A DNA stretch of 64,000 nt. It comes from Macrococcoides canis. GTDB taxonomy: Bacteria; Bacillota; Bacilli; Staphylococcales; Staphylococcaceae. Positions 16,472-24,675 of the stretch are shown one piece after another. The notes under the pieces were generated by a model. It did not search any database. It saw only the letters and a list, made by a program, of their open reading frames with translations, and was not told the DNA's origin. The translations under genes were made by a program, and so were the position numbers. Each line of letters begins with the position of its first letter. Position 1 is the stretch's first letter. The DNA lies in contig NZ_CP021059.1 of the NCBI RefSeq assembly GCF_002119805.1, forward strand, positions 1,736,001 to 1,800,000, read 5' to 3'.

Positions 16472-17875
16472 TTACAGTTTATTAAGATAAATATTGAAAT
16501 ATTTCTTTGCCGAAACTAGAACCACCTCAATCTCGTTGAAACTAGTATCAGGCAAAAAAGTGAATATATCTAAATTAACAGTACCTAATTTTATATCTTC
16601 ATCAAACTCATATGGCATAAGAAATGCATTCATCACTATTTTTAAATTATTTTCATCAGCAAACTCTTTGTAAGATAGTTCATATAAATATTGTTTAGTA
16701 ACATCGCCAATACCAGGATGATTTTTTACTCCCTCATCATTTAATGTCATTTTATAGTATTTTGCATCATAAATATAAATCTTTCCATCATCGATAGTAA
16801 TTATGTCAGGAATAAGAGTTCTTTTCGCTGTATGTGTAACATTTTTACTATATGAGGTCCATTTAGGTTTCGAAATAACATCTGAAAGATTCATTGATTC
16901 CTTACCATTTTTAAATGATAAACCCAACTCTTTTAAGGTTTTCTTATTACTATTATTATTTACTATACTACAAACATCTTCCCAAACTAAATTAAAATTA
17001 TTAGTACCAATAAATGAAATATTTTCTGAAATATTTTTTCCTTCTTCTTGATTTATATATTTTTTAAAAAGAATCAACTTATTTTGTTTTGAAGTAATAA
17101 ATTGTTGGGCTATTTCTTGATTTATTTTATTAGTTAAATACTCTATATTTATTTTATCTAGATCTTCAGCATCAATAAACACGCTTTCAATACCTAATAA
17201 ACTAAAAATTTCATTTAAATTAGTATTAATGTCTTTTAATACTGAAGAATGCAACATTGTGAAAAAATCATTATCATTATTAATTTGTTCTTTATGATAA
17301 GTATTAAAATAATAAGGTACTCCATTTAAAAAGTATGCATCAGTTTCATTAATGGTCTTATCCCATAAAATTTCTCCTTCCGCATTTAAATTAATTATTT
17401 CTTTTTCACTCCTATATAACCCGCTTTCAAAATAATCTTCTAGTATCTCTAAGCTAGTAGCTATATAATTAAAATTATTTATCTCTTCTTGACCATATCC
17501 GGCCATTTGAGTCTTACTATTATATTTTCTAATCACAGAAATAATAACTTTGAACATTTCATAATTATTTTTTTTATCTACCTCTATATTTGAAATGTAC
17601 TTAGGATAGCTTAGTAGGCAAATATCATCTATATATATGAGACCAACAAATTTGAAAACATATACACTTTCTTTCATCTCATTAATTTGTGTTAAATTAT
17701 CTATATCAAAAAGCTCTTCCAATTCTATTATTGAGGAATCTTTATTTATTTGTCTTACAATATTCATTAAAGATAAGCTTTTCAATATATCTTCTATATA
17801 ATCATTATTACCAAAAATATTTGTTAGTTCCGAAACTGAATACGGTTTTAATTCTTTTATGATTTTTATCTTCAC
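16472..17875 (-). CDS. LlaJI-family restriction endonuclease subunit (McrC-like)
   Basis: 467 residues, resembling LlaJI R2/McrC proteins, the nuclease partner of a McrB-like motor. A PD-(D/E)xK core is visible near the C-terminus: LIPDII (P356, D357) and IYIYDAKYY (D370, K372). The N-terminal half is helical and probably contacts the motor. The start is GTG at 17875, overlapping the TAG of the motor gene (TAGTG) with no strong ribosome site, so it is translationally coupled. In LlaJI both subunits are needed for cleavage. Confidence 0.85.
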   Translation of the reverse strand: MKIKIIKELKPYSVSELTNIFGNNDYIEDILKSLSLMNIVRQINKDSSIIELEELFDIDNLTQINEMKESVYVFKFVGLIYIDDICLLSYPKYISNIEVDKKNNYEMFKVIISVIRKYNSKTQMAGYGQEEINNFNYIATSLEILEDYFESGLYRSEKEIINLNAEGEILWDKTINETDAYFLNGVPYYFNTYHKEQINNDNDFFTMLHSSVLKDINTNLNEIFSLLGIESVFIDAEDLDKINIEYLTNKINQEIAQQFITSKQNKLILFKKYINQEEGKNISENISFIGTNNFNLVWEDVCSIVNNNSNKKTLKELGLSFKNGKESMNLSDVISKPKWTSYSKNVTHTAKRTLIPDIITIDDGKIYIYDAKYYKMTLNDEGVKNHPGIGDVTKQYLYELSYKEFADENNLKIVMNAFLMPYEFDEDIKLGTVNLDIFTFLPDTSFNEIEVVLVSAKKYFNIYLNKL

Positions 17876-19332
17876 TATTTTATTCCATTTTCAATTAATA
17901 TTTCAGTTTCATCTGAATGATCATTAATCTCTTCTTTATTAATATCTATTTCTTCCGTTTCAATTTCAATTCTATCTTTAAAAATATTTAATGCATTTTC
18001 ATCAAAATTTTCGCATAATTCTGAATATGTTGCGTGTTTCCCCTCTGCAAACAATATATTTCTATGCGCTCTTGCTGCATCATCATATAAGTACATTAAT
18101 ACTTTATTTTTGATAATATCAGTTTTGATTTGTAAATCTTCATTCTCTAATACAGTCTTAGAAATAAAATAAGGTCCTAGTAATTTATCCTCGGGTATAT
18201 TTAATTTTGATAATCTTTCATTTATATTTCTTCTAAATATATCCCATTTAACCTTCTCTTTTGAATTTATTTTTAAATAATAATTATCAAACTCTTTTTT
18301 ATTTTCATCAGCAATTTTATTTATACCAAGATATTCAAAATCCCATCTACGTTTAAAGGCCGTGTCTAAGGGCATAACTCCCTGATCTGCGCTATTCATT
18401 GTCGCCCATATAAAAAGATTTTTTGGGAAATATAAAAATTCAAAGTTTAGTCCTGTATTTTCGATTACTGATTGGTCAAAAGGTTTTATTTTGTTAGAAC
18501 GTTCGAGGTAAGACTGTAATTCTTTTGAAGTACTTATTTTATATTCACTATTGCCAAGTTTATCTCTATCCAATAATTGAAAAAGGTCTCCAAAAACGGC
18601 CGATACATTTGCTCGGTTAATTTCTTCAATTATTAACAAAAAATCATTATTCATGTCTCTATATGCTTTTTCTAATACTTTAATCAATATTCCCGGAATA
18701 AAGTCATATGTTATAGTTTCTATAACATTCCCATCTTCATCAGTTTTAATTTGATTATCTGATGTGTATTGAATTTTAGGAAACGGCTTAAATGAGCCTA
18801 CAAAATTTCCATATGAGTAATTCGGATGGAATGTAACCCTATCATATTTTTCTTTAAACTGATCATCAGCTTCTTTATTCAAACTATAACTTTTACCTGT
18901 ACCTGGTGCTCCAAAAAATATTCTTTGTTTTGGCTTCTTCACCTTTTCCAAAATTATATTTTCCGATTCAACTTCATTGTCAATATAAACAAGAGAATGA
19001 CGTTCTTTATTCTGAAAAAATGTTTTGTATATTTCATATGAATTGCCTTCAGTGGTTATCAATTCAATTATATATCTGCCTTTATCTATCTTTGTAAAGA
19101 TTATAATATCATCAGCTTTATAATCACCTTCAGCACTTATTAATTTTTTAATTTCTCCTCCAAATCTTGGATCAGTAGAATGCAAAATTGTAACTTTTCC
19201 TTCTACACCAGAGTTTTTTCCAATTGCCTCAAATTCATCTACATGTTCAAAAAATTCATTAACTATGCTTTTAGTAACACTTATTTGTTTTGTTATATCA
19301 TGCGGAAATAATTTTCTTATATATTTATTCAT
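17875..19332 (-). CDS. McrB-like AAA+ restriction motor (LlaJI R1-like)
   Basis: 485 residues. The N-terminal part (about 1-130) with KADDIIIFTKIDKGRYIIEL is the likely site-specific DNA-binding domain (B3-like in LlaJI R1, from family knowledge). The AAA+ domain has Walker A GAPGTGKS (141-148), Walker B FLLIIEEINRANVSAVFGDL (231-250) and sensor ATMNSADQG, all of McrB type; GTP use is likely but not proven. The ATG at 19332 with AAGGAGG is chosen over an upstream TTG at 19374. The start overlaps the last codons of the upstream methyltransferase gene. Confidence 0.88.
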   Translation of the reverse strand: MNKYIRKLFPHDITKQISVTKSIVNEFFEHVDEFEAIGKNSGVEGKVTILHSTDPRFGGEIKKLISAEGDYKADDIIIFTKIDKGRYIIELITTEGNSYEIYKTFFQNKERHSLVYIDNEVESENIILEKVKKPKQRIFFGAPGTGKSYSLNKEADDQFKEKYDRVTFHPNYSYGNFVGSFKPFPKIQYTSDNQIKTDEDGNVIETITYDFIPGILIKVLEKAYRDMNNDFLLIIEEINRANVSAVFGDLFQLLDRDKLGNSEYKISTSKELQSYLERSNKIKPFDQSVIENTGLNFEFLYFPKNLFIWATMNSADQGVMPLDTAFKRRWDFEYLGINKIADENKKEFDNYYLKINSKEKVKWDIFRRNINERLSKLNIPEDKLLGPYFISKTVLENEDLQIKTDIIKNKVLMYLYDDAARAHRNILFAEGKHATYSELCENFDENALNIFKDRIEIETEEIDINKEEINDHSDETEILIENGIK

Positions 19333-20050
19333 ATAAATCCTCCTTACTCCACTGTGTTGCCATTGCTTTTGCAAATCCTTGAAATGTTTTACTTCTTAAA
19401 GTTCTTCTTTCTTCAGTACTCTTTGATTTCGAAAGAGCATCTGAGTACCATTTAGGAAGTCTTTTACCACTACTCAACACAACAAACTCACCTTTATCAA
19501 CAATATTCGTGGATTTCAATAAAGGTAAATTTTTTAGCCATAAACAAGTGGATTTTGATGCAGCATCACCAAATTGGTAAGGTTGCACAATTTGATCAGG
19601 TTTTCTATATCTAGTATTTATTGTACCAACTGGATTTTCAATAGCAATTTTTTCTATATCTGCATTTACTAAATTCATAAAAAATTTAACTGCTTCTTCT
19701 CTATCTCTTACCCTATTAGGAAATTTAGGATGCGGTCTTCTTTGTTCTATAGGTAACTCTTTATCTTCAGGATGATAAAACCATCTTGCACCACTTACAG
19801 CTAAATAAGTACAAGGCGGATGCGCAATCATCAAATCCCATTTACCATTGATATAGTGTTTGTCACCATTTTCTAGTTTGCCACCTCTATTTTCAATAAT
19901 TTCAAAAACATCTTCATTGAAATGCCACTCAGGATGTCCGCCACTAGATTTTAAAATATCACAACTAAATGCATTATGTCCTAACTTTCTGAATTCTTTA
20001 CATACAGTTTGACTTTCTTCACATGCAATTAAAACATTTAATTTTTTCAT
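19325..20050 (-). CDS. Compact phage-type DNA cytosine methyltransferase
   Basis: 241 residues. The catalytic motif IV is AHPPCTYL (C80) and motif VI is IENPVG (E138, N139), so a C5-cytosine methyltransferase fold is likely. Motif I is atypical (LIACEESQ in place of FxGxGG) and the usual QxRxR motif and large target-recognition domain are missing, as in small phage-encoded cytosine methyltransferases. GAGGGG lies upstream of ATG. It is sandwiched between a full-length m5C methyltransferase and the restriction motor, so it probably methylates the second strand of an asymmetric site. Confidence 0.75.
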   Translation of the reverse strand: MKKLNVLIACEESQTVCKEFRKLGHNAFSCDILKSSGGHPEWHFNEDVFEIIENRGGKLENGDKHYINGKWDLMIAHPPCTYLAVSGARWFYHPEDKELPIEQRRPHPKFPNRVRDREEAVKFFMNLVNADIEKIAIENPVGTINTRYRKPDQIVQPYQFGDAASKSTCLWLKNLPLLKSTNIVDKGEFVVLSSGKRLPKWYSDALSKSKSTEERRTLRSKTFQGFAKAMATQWSKEDLYE

Positions 20051-20056
20051 AACTAT

Positions 20057-21298
20057 TTACCCCTCTATTAATTTCCAAACAGCAAGACCAATATATTTTG
20101 AAAATGTTACTGGGACTGCGTTTCCGATCATTTTAAAACAATAAGCATTTGAACCTTTAAATATATAATCTAAAGGAAATGATTGAAGAGTTGCAGCCTC
20201 TCTTATAGTAATTGATCTTTTTTGATTAGAATCTGGATGTATGAACATTAATCCATCTTTATATAAATGTGATACAATTGTCGGAGATGGTTTATCCCAT
20301 TCTAAATTTCTGTACTTATTATGGTTTGAATTTTTTCCTGTCTTTTCATAATAAAAGTTCAGTTTTTCTTGTGAACTCATTCTATTCATGCCATCCCTTA
20401 CCCATTGACCAAAAATTTCCATATCTCGCATATTGTGATATCTTGGAATATGAAGATCAACTTCAATATCTTCATCAACATGACCATGGGATATATTCTT
20501 ATTTCCAATTTTAACAATATTGTCGAGTGGTATCAGTTTAGGAAAATTGTAAATTGCATCCCTTACTGTTAGTTTTTCATTTTTAGATTTCATAGAATCC
20601 AATATATTATAGTAATCTTCCAATTCAATATTTGTATCATTAGAAATTCCAACAATAATAACTCTTTTTCGTTCTTGCGGCACCTCATAATCTGCAGATG
20701 AATAAACAGAGTTTTTCATTATTTCTGGACTTCTGATTTCATATCCAATACTTTGAAAAGCATCATAGATCCTATCTATAACTGGAATTCCTCCTGGTTT
20801 TGCACTTAAAATACCAGGTACATTCTCAAAAACAAAAACTTTAGGCTTAAATGTGGCTACGACCTTTACAAAACTTTCAAACAAGTAATTTCTATAGTCA
20901 TTTTTCATAGAGTTCGGATCTTGTGCACGACCAGCTATAGAATAAGCTTGACATGGCGGACCACCTATAATAACATCCACTTCTTCATTCCCGATTAATT
21001 CAGAAAGTCCACCTTTTCTAACCACTTCACTATTTGTATTTTTATAAAGTAAATCTGTATCATTTTTCCAGTTACCATTAATTAATTCTTCAGTTTTTTG
21101 AATATCAAAATGAATCACTCTTTTTAAAGCATCCGAATGTGAATGATTCCATCTACTAGTCAAATTTTCTCTCAGAGTATTGACCATAGGTAATTCCCAT
21201 TCAACATGAGCTAAAAATTCAAATTTACCTGATTGTAAAAAACCTTCTGATAATCCGCCGCAACCAGCAAATAAATCGATAGCATTTAATTTTTTCAT
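20057..21298 (-). CDS. DNA (cytosine-5-)-methyltransferase
   Basis: 413 residues with the canonical m5C motifs: I AIDLFAGCGGLSEGF (6-20), IV GGPPCQAYSIAGR (C116), VI FVFENVPGIL, VIII QERKRVIIVG and X CFKMIGNAVP. The target-recognition region lies between VIII and IX (about 240-370). It is the first gene of the R-M operon, with AGGAG before ATG and the compact methyltransferase 6 bp downstream. It protects host DNA from the LlaJI-like nuclease. Confidence 0.95.
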   Translation of the reverse strand: MKKLNAIDLFAGCGGLSEGFLQSGKFEFLAHVEWELPMVNTLRENLTSRWNHSHSDALKRVIHFDIQKTEELINGNWKNDTDLLYKNTNSEVVRKGGLSELIGNEEVDVIIGGPPCQAYSIAGRAQDPNSMKNDYRNYLFESFVKVVATFKPKVFVFENVPGILSAKPGGIPVIDRIYDAFQSIGYEIRSPEIMKNSVYSSADYEVPQERKRVIIVGISNDTNIELEDYYNILDSMKSKNEKLTVRDAIYNFPKLIPLDNIVKIGNKNISHGHVDEDIEVDLHIPRYHNMRDMEIFGQWVRDGMNRMSSQEKLNFYYEKTGKNSNHNKYRNLEWDKPSPTIVSHLYKDGLMFIHPDSNQKRSITIREAATLQSFPLDYIFKGSNAYCFKMIGNAVPVTFSKYIGLAVWKLIEG

Positions 21299-21407
21299 AC
21301 TTTACTCCTAAAATATATTAATATTCTCTTTAATATTCTAATATAACATAGTAAAACATATTTATTAACATCTGAAATATATTATGTTTTCATTTTACAA
21401 TATGCAT

Positions 21408-21433
21408 TTAAGTAGAACAAACGTTCTGCTTAA
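21408..21433. promoter_or_regulatory. LexA-like dyad upstream of the R-M operon
   Basis: 11-bp arms with one mismatch around the core GAAC AAAC GTTC (21415-21426), which fits the Gram-positive SOS box GAAC-N4-GTTC. On the minus strand a -35-like TTGTTC inside it is followed after 17 nt by TAAAAT. The remainder of the 308-bp gap (21299-21606) is very AT-rich without other features I can support. Confidence 0.5.
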
Positions 21434-21606
21434 GCACATAAACATTTACTCTATTTTATATATATTAAATAGTTTTATATTATTCTTATATTTATTAGTA
21501 ATATAGATTTAAAATAATTTATTTTACTAATAATTTTCCCGTGATTTTGCAATAATAAATTATATTCTATACAATTATTATAAACTATTCACAAAGTGGT
21601 GCTACT

Positions 21607-22392
21607 ATGAATTTACAATCTGCTTTACCATCTGAAATTCGCGCTATGATTCGCGACAACAAACTCATTCAGCATACGTCTGGCATGGCTAAGGGGTACA
21701 TCCAGGCGAATGTTGTGATTTTACCTGAGCGTTATGCTTATGATTTCCTAAAGTTCTGCTATCGTAATCCGAAGTCTTGTCCTTTACTTGATATTACTGA
21801 GATTGGGGAATTTTCTTTTCCAAAGTACGGTCCTGATGCGGATATTCGTACGGATGTGGGTGAATACTATGTCTACCGTGATGGCGTGCATGTTGAGACG
21901 CGTCATGATATTAAAGATCTATATCGCGAGGATATGGTAGCTTTTATCATTGGCTGCAGCTTTACTTTCGAACATGCTTTGCTGGATGCTGATATTCCAG
22001 TGCGTCATATAGAAGAAGGTCATAATGTGCCGATGTACATTACGAATATTCCTACTGAACAAAGTGGTGTCTTCCATGGCCCAACAACAGTGAGTATGCG
22101 TCCGATGACAATGGCTCAGGCGATTCGTGCGACTGAGATTACAACACATTTCAAAGGAGCGCACGGTGCCCCGCTTCATATCGGGGATCCTGCTGCAATC
22201 GGTATCAACGATATTAGTAACCCTGACTTTGGGGAAGCTGTAGAAATACGTGACGGCGAGGTGCCTGTATTCTGGGGATGCGGCGTGACACCGCAGTCTG
22301 TCTGTCTGAATGTTAAACCTGAACTCATGATTACTCATGCTCCAGGATATATGTTTATCACGGATATTAAAGAGAGTGAATTGTTGTATTAA
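21607..22392 (+). CDS. YcsI/DUF1445-family putative hydro-lyase
   Basis: 261 residues. The stretches SGMAKGYIQANVVILP, IGCSFTFEHALLDADIPVRHIEEG, GAHGAPLHIGDPAAIGI and VFWGCGVTPQ are characteristic of the YcsI/D-glutamate cyclase-like family. In B. subtilis the homologue sits in the 5-oxoprolinase cluster, and here that cluster begins 2 kb away, which supports a role in 5-oxoproline/glutamate or related lactam metabolism. The ribosome site is weak. It ends in a strong terminator. Confidence 0.88.
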   Translation: MNLQSALPSEIRAMIRDNKLIQHTSGMAKGYIQANVVILPERYAYDFLKFCYRNPKSCPLLDITEIGEFSFPKYGPDADIRTDVGEYYVYRDGVHVETRHDIKDLYREDMVAFIIGCSFTFEHALLDADIPVRHIEEGHNVPMYITNIPTEQSGVFHGPTTVSMRPMTMAQAIRATEITTHFKGAHGAPLHIGDPAAIGINDISNPDFGEAVEIRDGEVPVFWGCGVTPQSVCLNVKPELMITHAPGYMFITDIKESELLY

Positions 22393-22435
22393 AATAAGAG
22401 AAACCCATCACTTATTGTGGTGGGTTTCTCTTATT
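22393..22435 (+). terminator. Terminator of the ycsI-like gene
   Basis: 19-bp stem (AATAAGAGAAACCCATCAC with its complement, loop of about 5 nt) followed by a short T-tract. Confidence 0.85.
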
Positions 22436-22437
22436 TT

Positions 22438-22724
22438 GAAATTGGCATCGTGCCAAATTCACGCGTGTTTTCTCTCTCGAAATTGGCGCCGTGCCAAATT
22501 CGCGCATGTTTTCCGCATCGAAATTGGCGCCGTGCAAAATTCACGCATATTTTCTCTCTCGAAATTGTCATCGTGCCAAATTCACGCTTATTTTCCTCAT
22601 CGAAATTGGCGTCGTGCAAAATTCACGCATGTTTTCCGCCTCGAAATTGGCGCCGTGCAAAATTCGCGCATGTTTTCCCCCTCGAAATTGGCGCCGTGCC
22701 AATTTCGTGCAAATTTCACTCTCA
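22438..22724. repeat. Tandem array, 7 x 41 bp
   Basis: Units begin at 22438, 22479, 22520, 22561, 22602, 22643 and 22684, exactly 41 bp apart. Consensus opens GAAATTGGCGCCGTGC, then AAATTC(A/G)CGCATGTTTTC and CCTC. TTGGC/GCCAA can form a small hairpin within a unit. The array fills the gap between two terminators (22393-22435 and 22733-22760). Open frames across it are artefacts of the repeat. Confidence 0.95.
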
Positions 22725-22732
22725 AATCTCCA

Positions 22733-22760
22733 CAAAAAAACACCCCACATTTATGAGGTG
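22733..22760 (-). terminator. Terminator of the fmdA-fmdB operon
   Basis: CACCCCA (22741-22747) pairs with TGAGGTG (22754-22760) with one wobble. The A-run 22734-22740 gives the U-tract. Confidence 0.7.
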
Positions 22761-22766
22761 CTCCAA

Positions 22767-23036
22767 TTATACTGTCCAAGGCATTGGATTTTTATTCTTA
22801 TTCAGGCTTTTTATATTACTCGTCGGTAAATTTTCTCTTTTAACGACTTTCGGAGTCATGCCTGCGTTAATTCGATTATATAACTTCGGGTCCATATGGT
22901 TTGTTCTGAAACTCTTGAATACTCTCGATGTCACTCGTGAGCATTCCGGACACTCATCTTCTTTCAAGTTGCTGTTCATAGATTTCCACGTATCATATTG
23001 TCCGCATGCTGGACATTCAAATGTATACTTCGGCAT
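22767..23036 (-). CDS. fmdB: FmdB-type zinc ribbon protein
   Basis: 89 residues with an N-terminal zinc ribbon of two CxxC knuckles (FECPACGQYDTWKSMNS, then DECPECSR) and a basic tail. The FmdB family accompanies formamidase genes, with a suspected regulatory role. Its ATG overlaps the TAA of fmdA (TAATG), so it is coupled. Confidence 0.85.
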   Translation of the reverse strand: MPKYTFECPACGQYDTWKSMNSNLKEDECPECSRVTSRVFKSFRTNHMDPKLYNRINAGMTPKVVKRENLPTSNIKSLNKNKNPMPWTV

Positions 23037-24223
23037 TATTCATCAAGCTTTGGAATAATATTATTTGTAAAGATTTCTTTAGGCAGAGATAACGTACAGC
23101 ATGCATTTGGAATATCTACAATCCCACCAATATTTCCTTGTACAGGTGCTGACCCGAGTAACATATATGCTTGTTCGCCAGTGTAGCCGCATGTCTTTAA
23201 GAATTCAATGGCATTTAAGCAGGCATTGCGGTAAGCAGTGTTGGCATCAAGATAGAGCTGATCGCCTGAGAATTCATTAACAGAGATACCTTCGAATACT
23301 AGATATTCATTATAGTGCGGCATTACGGGTCCTGGCTGGAATGCCGGGTTCTTCTTAATCTTGTATTTCTCCATTCCACCTTTAATCACATTGACTTTAA
23401 GCTCAATCCATCCTGGAATTTCAATTCCTCCACAGAATGTAATCTCTCCATCACCTTGTGAAAAATGCAGATCTCCTACTGACAGCTTCGCCCCATCAAC
23501 GAATACTGGGAAGTATACGCGTGATCCTTTTGATAAGTTCTTGATATCGCAGTTCCCACCGTTTTCACGTGGCGGTACTGTTCGTGCACCTTCTTTTGCT
23601 ACGCGATCGAAGTCTGCACCTTTCAAAGTTCCAAGTACACATGAATCTGGATCCGGCAGCTCTGCCAGTGCTGGTACTCGGTTAGGGTTTGTGTCTACTA
23701 ATGCTTTTTCACGGCGGTTCCATTCATCCAGCATCTCCTGGCTCGGAGCAACACCCATTAATCCTGGATGAATAATTCCTGCGAACTTAACATTCGGTAC
23801 GTGACGGCTCGTTGCATAGATACCTTCAAAATCCCATATAGACTTGGCAGCTTTCGGATAATGATCGACTAAGAAGCTTCCCCCATTTTCTTTCGCGAAT
23901 ATTCCATTGAATCCCCACTCATGCGCACTAAAAGTTCCGATATCCAGAATATCTACGACAAGTAAGTCTCCTGGCTCCACGCCATTAACATGTACAGGTC
24001 CGCTTAATACATGGACACGCTTTAAGTTTACCTTTTCGATATCTGATGGATCATCGTTATTACTTATCTGCCCATCCGTCCAGTCCAGACATTCCATCTT
24101 GAAGACCTCACCAGGCTCTACCGAGAAGGCAGCTGGAATATCAGGATGCCATCTATTATGTCCTGGATGTTTCTGTTCATGCATCTTCTTCGTTAAGTCA
24201 ATTTCAAAAATCTTTTTCGCCAT
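23036..24223 (-). CDS. fmdA: Formamidase (acetamidase/formamidase family)
   Basis: 395 residues. Hydrolyses formamide to formate and ammonia in the cytosol. Family stretches seen: WTDGQISNNDDPSDIEKV, HVLSGPVHVNGVEPGDLLVVDI, HPGLMGVAPS, PPRENGGNCDIKNLSKGSRVYFPVFVDGAKLSVGDLHFSQGDGEI. Length is normal for FmdA. GGGGG lies upstream of ATG. It forms an operon with fmdB and lies beside the pxp cluster, so both supply nitrogen from amides. Confidence 0.92.
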   Translation of the reverse strand: MAKKIFEIDLTKKMHEQKHPGHNRWHPDIPAAFSVEPGEVFKMECLDWTDGQISNNDDPSDIEKVNLKRVHVLSGPVHVNGVEPGDLLVVDILDIGTFSAHEWGFNGIFAKENGGSFLVDHYPKAAKSIWDFEGIYATSRHVPNVKFAGIIHPGLMGVAPSQEMLDEWNRREKALVDTNPNRVPALAELPDPDSCVLGTLKGADFDRVAKEGARTVPPRENGGNCDIKNLSKGSRVYFPVFVDGAKLSVGDLHFSQGDGEITFCGGIEIPGWIELKVNVIKGGMEKYKIKKNPAFQPGPVMPHYNEYLVFEGISVNEFSGDQLYLDANTAYRNACLNAIEFLKTCGYTGEQAYMLLGSAPVQGNIGGIVDIPNACCTLSLPKEIFTNNIIPKLDE

Positions 24224-24312
24224 ACGAAATACCCCCTAAATTTTTAAAATTACACTTTTAGTTTACTTTAGTTTTCTGAATATTTCAAATTTAAATAAGA
24301 GGATTGATATTC

Positions 24313-24640
24313 AATATTGGCGCAGTGACAAATTCGCGCTCGTTTTCCAACTCGAAATTGGCGCCGTGCCAAATTCGCGCATGTCTTCCACATCGATATT
24401 GGCGCCGTGACAATTTCACGCTCGTTTTCTGCCTCGAAATTGCCGCCGTGCAAATTTCGCGCTCGTTTTCCGTCTCGAAATTGGCGCTGTGCAAATTTCG
24501 CGCTCATCTTCCTCCTCGAAATTGGCGCCGTGACAATTTCACGCTCATCTTTCCGCCTCGAAATTGGCGCCGTGCCAAATTCGCGCATGCTTTCCCTCTC
24601 GAAATTGGCGCCATGCCAATTTCACCCCCTAGTTTCCCCA
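24313..24640. repeat. Tandem array, 8 x 41 bp
   Basis: Units begin at 24313, 24354, 24395, 24436, 24477, 24518, 24560 and 24601 (one 42-bp step). Same family as the array at 22438 (CGAAATTGGCGCCGTG core, then variable CGCTCGTTTTC or CGCGCATGTTTTC). It lies between the fmdA promoter region (24224-24312) and the terminator of the NRAMP-like gene. Confidence 0.95.
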
Positions 24641-24641
24641 C

Positions 24642-24669
24642 AAAAAAACACCCCACATGTGTGAGGTGT
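24642..24669 (-). terminator. Terminator of the pxp/NRAMP operon
   Basis: ACACCCCACA (24648-24657) pairs with TGTGAGGTGT (24660-24669) with one wobble; the A-run 24642-24648 gives the U-tract. Very similar in sequence to the terminator at 22733. Confidence 0.75.
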
Positions 24670-24675
24670 CTCTTA

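Noticed and set aside
22337-23058. Open frames over the 22.4-kb array on both strands
   Set aside because: They run through terminators and the array and overlap fmdB and fmdA antisense; they are repeat artefacts.
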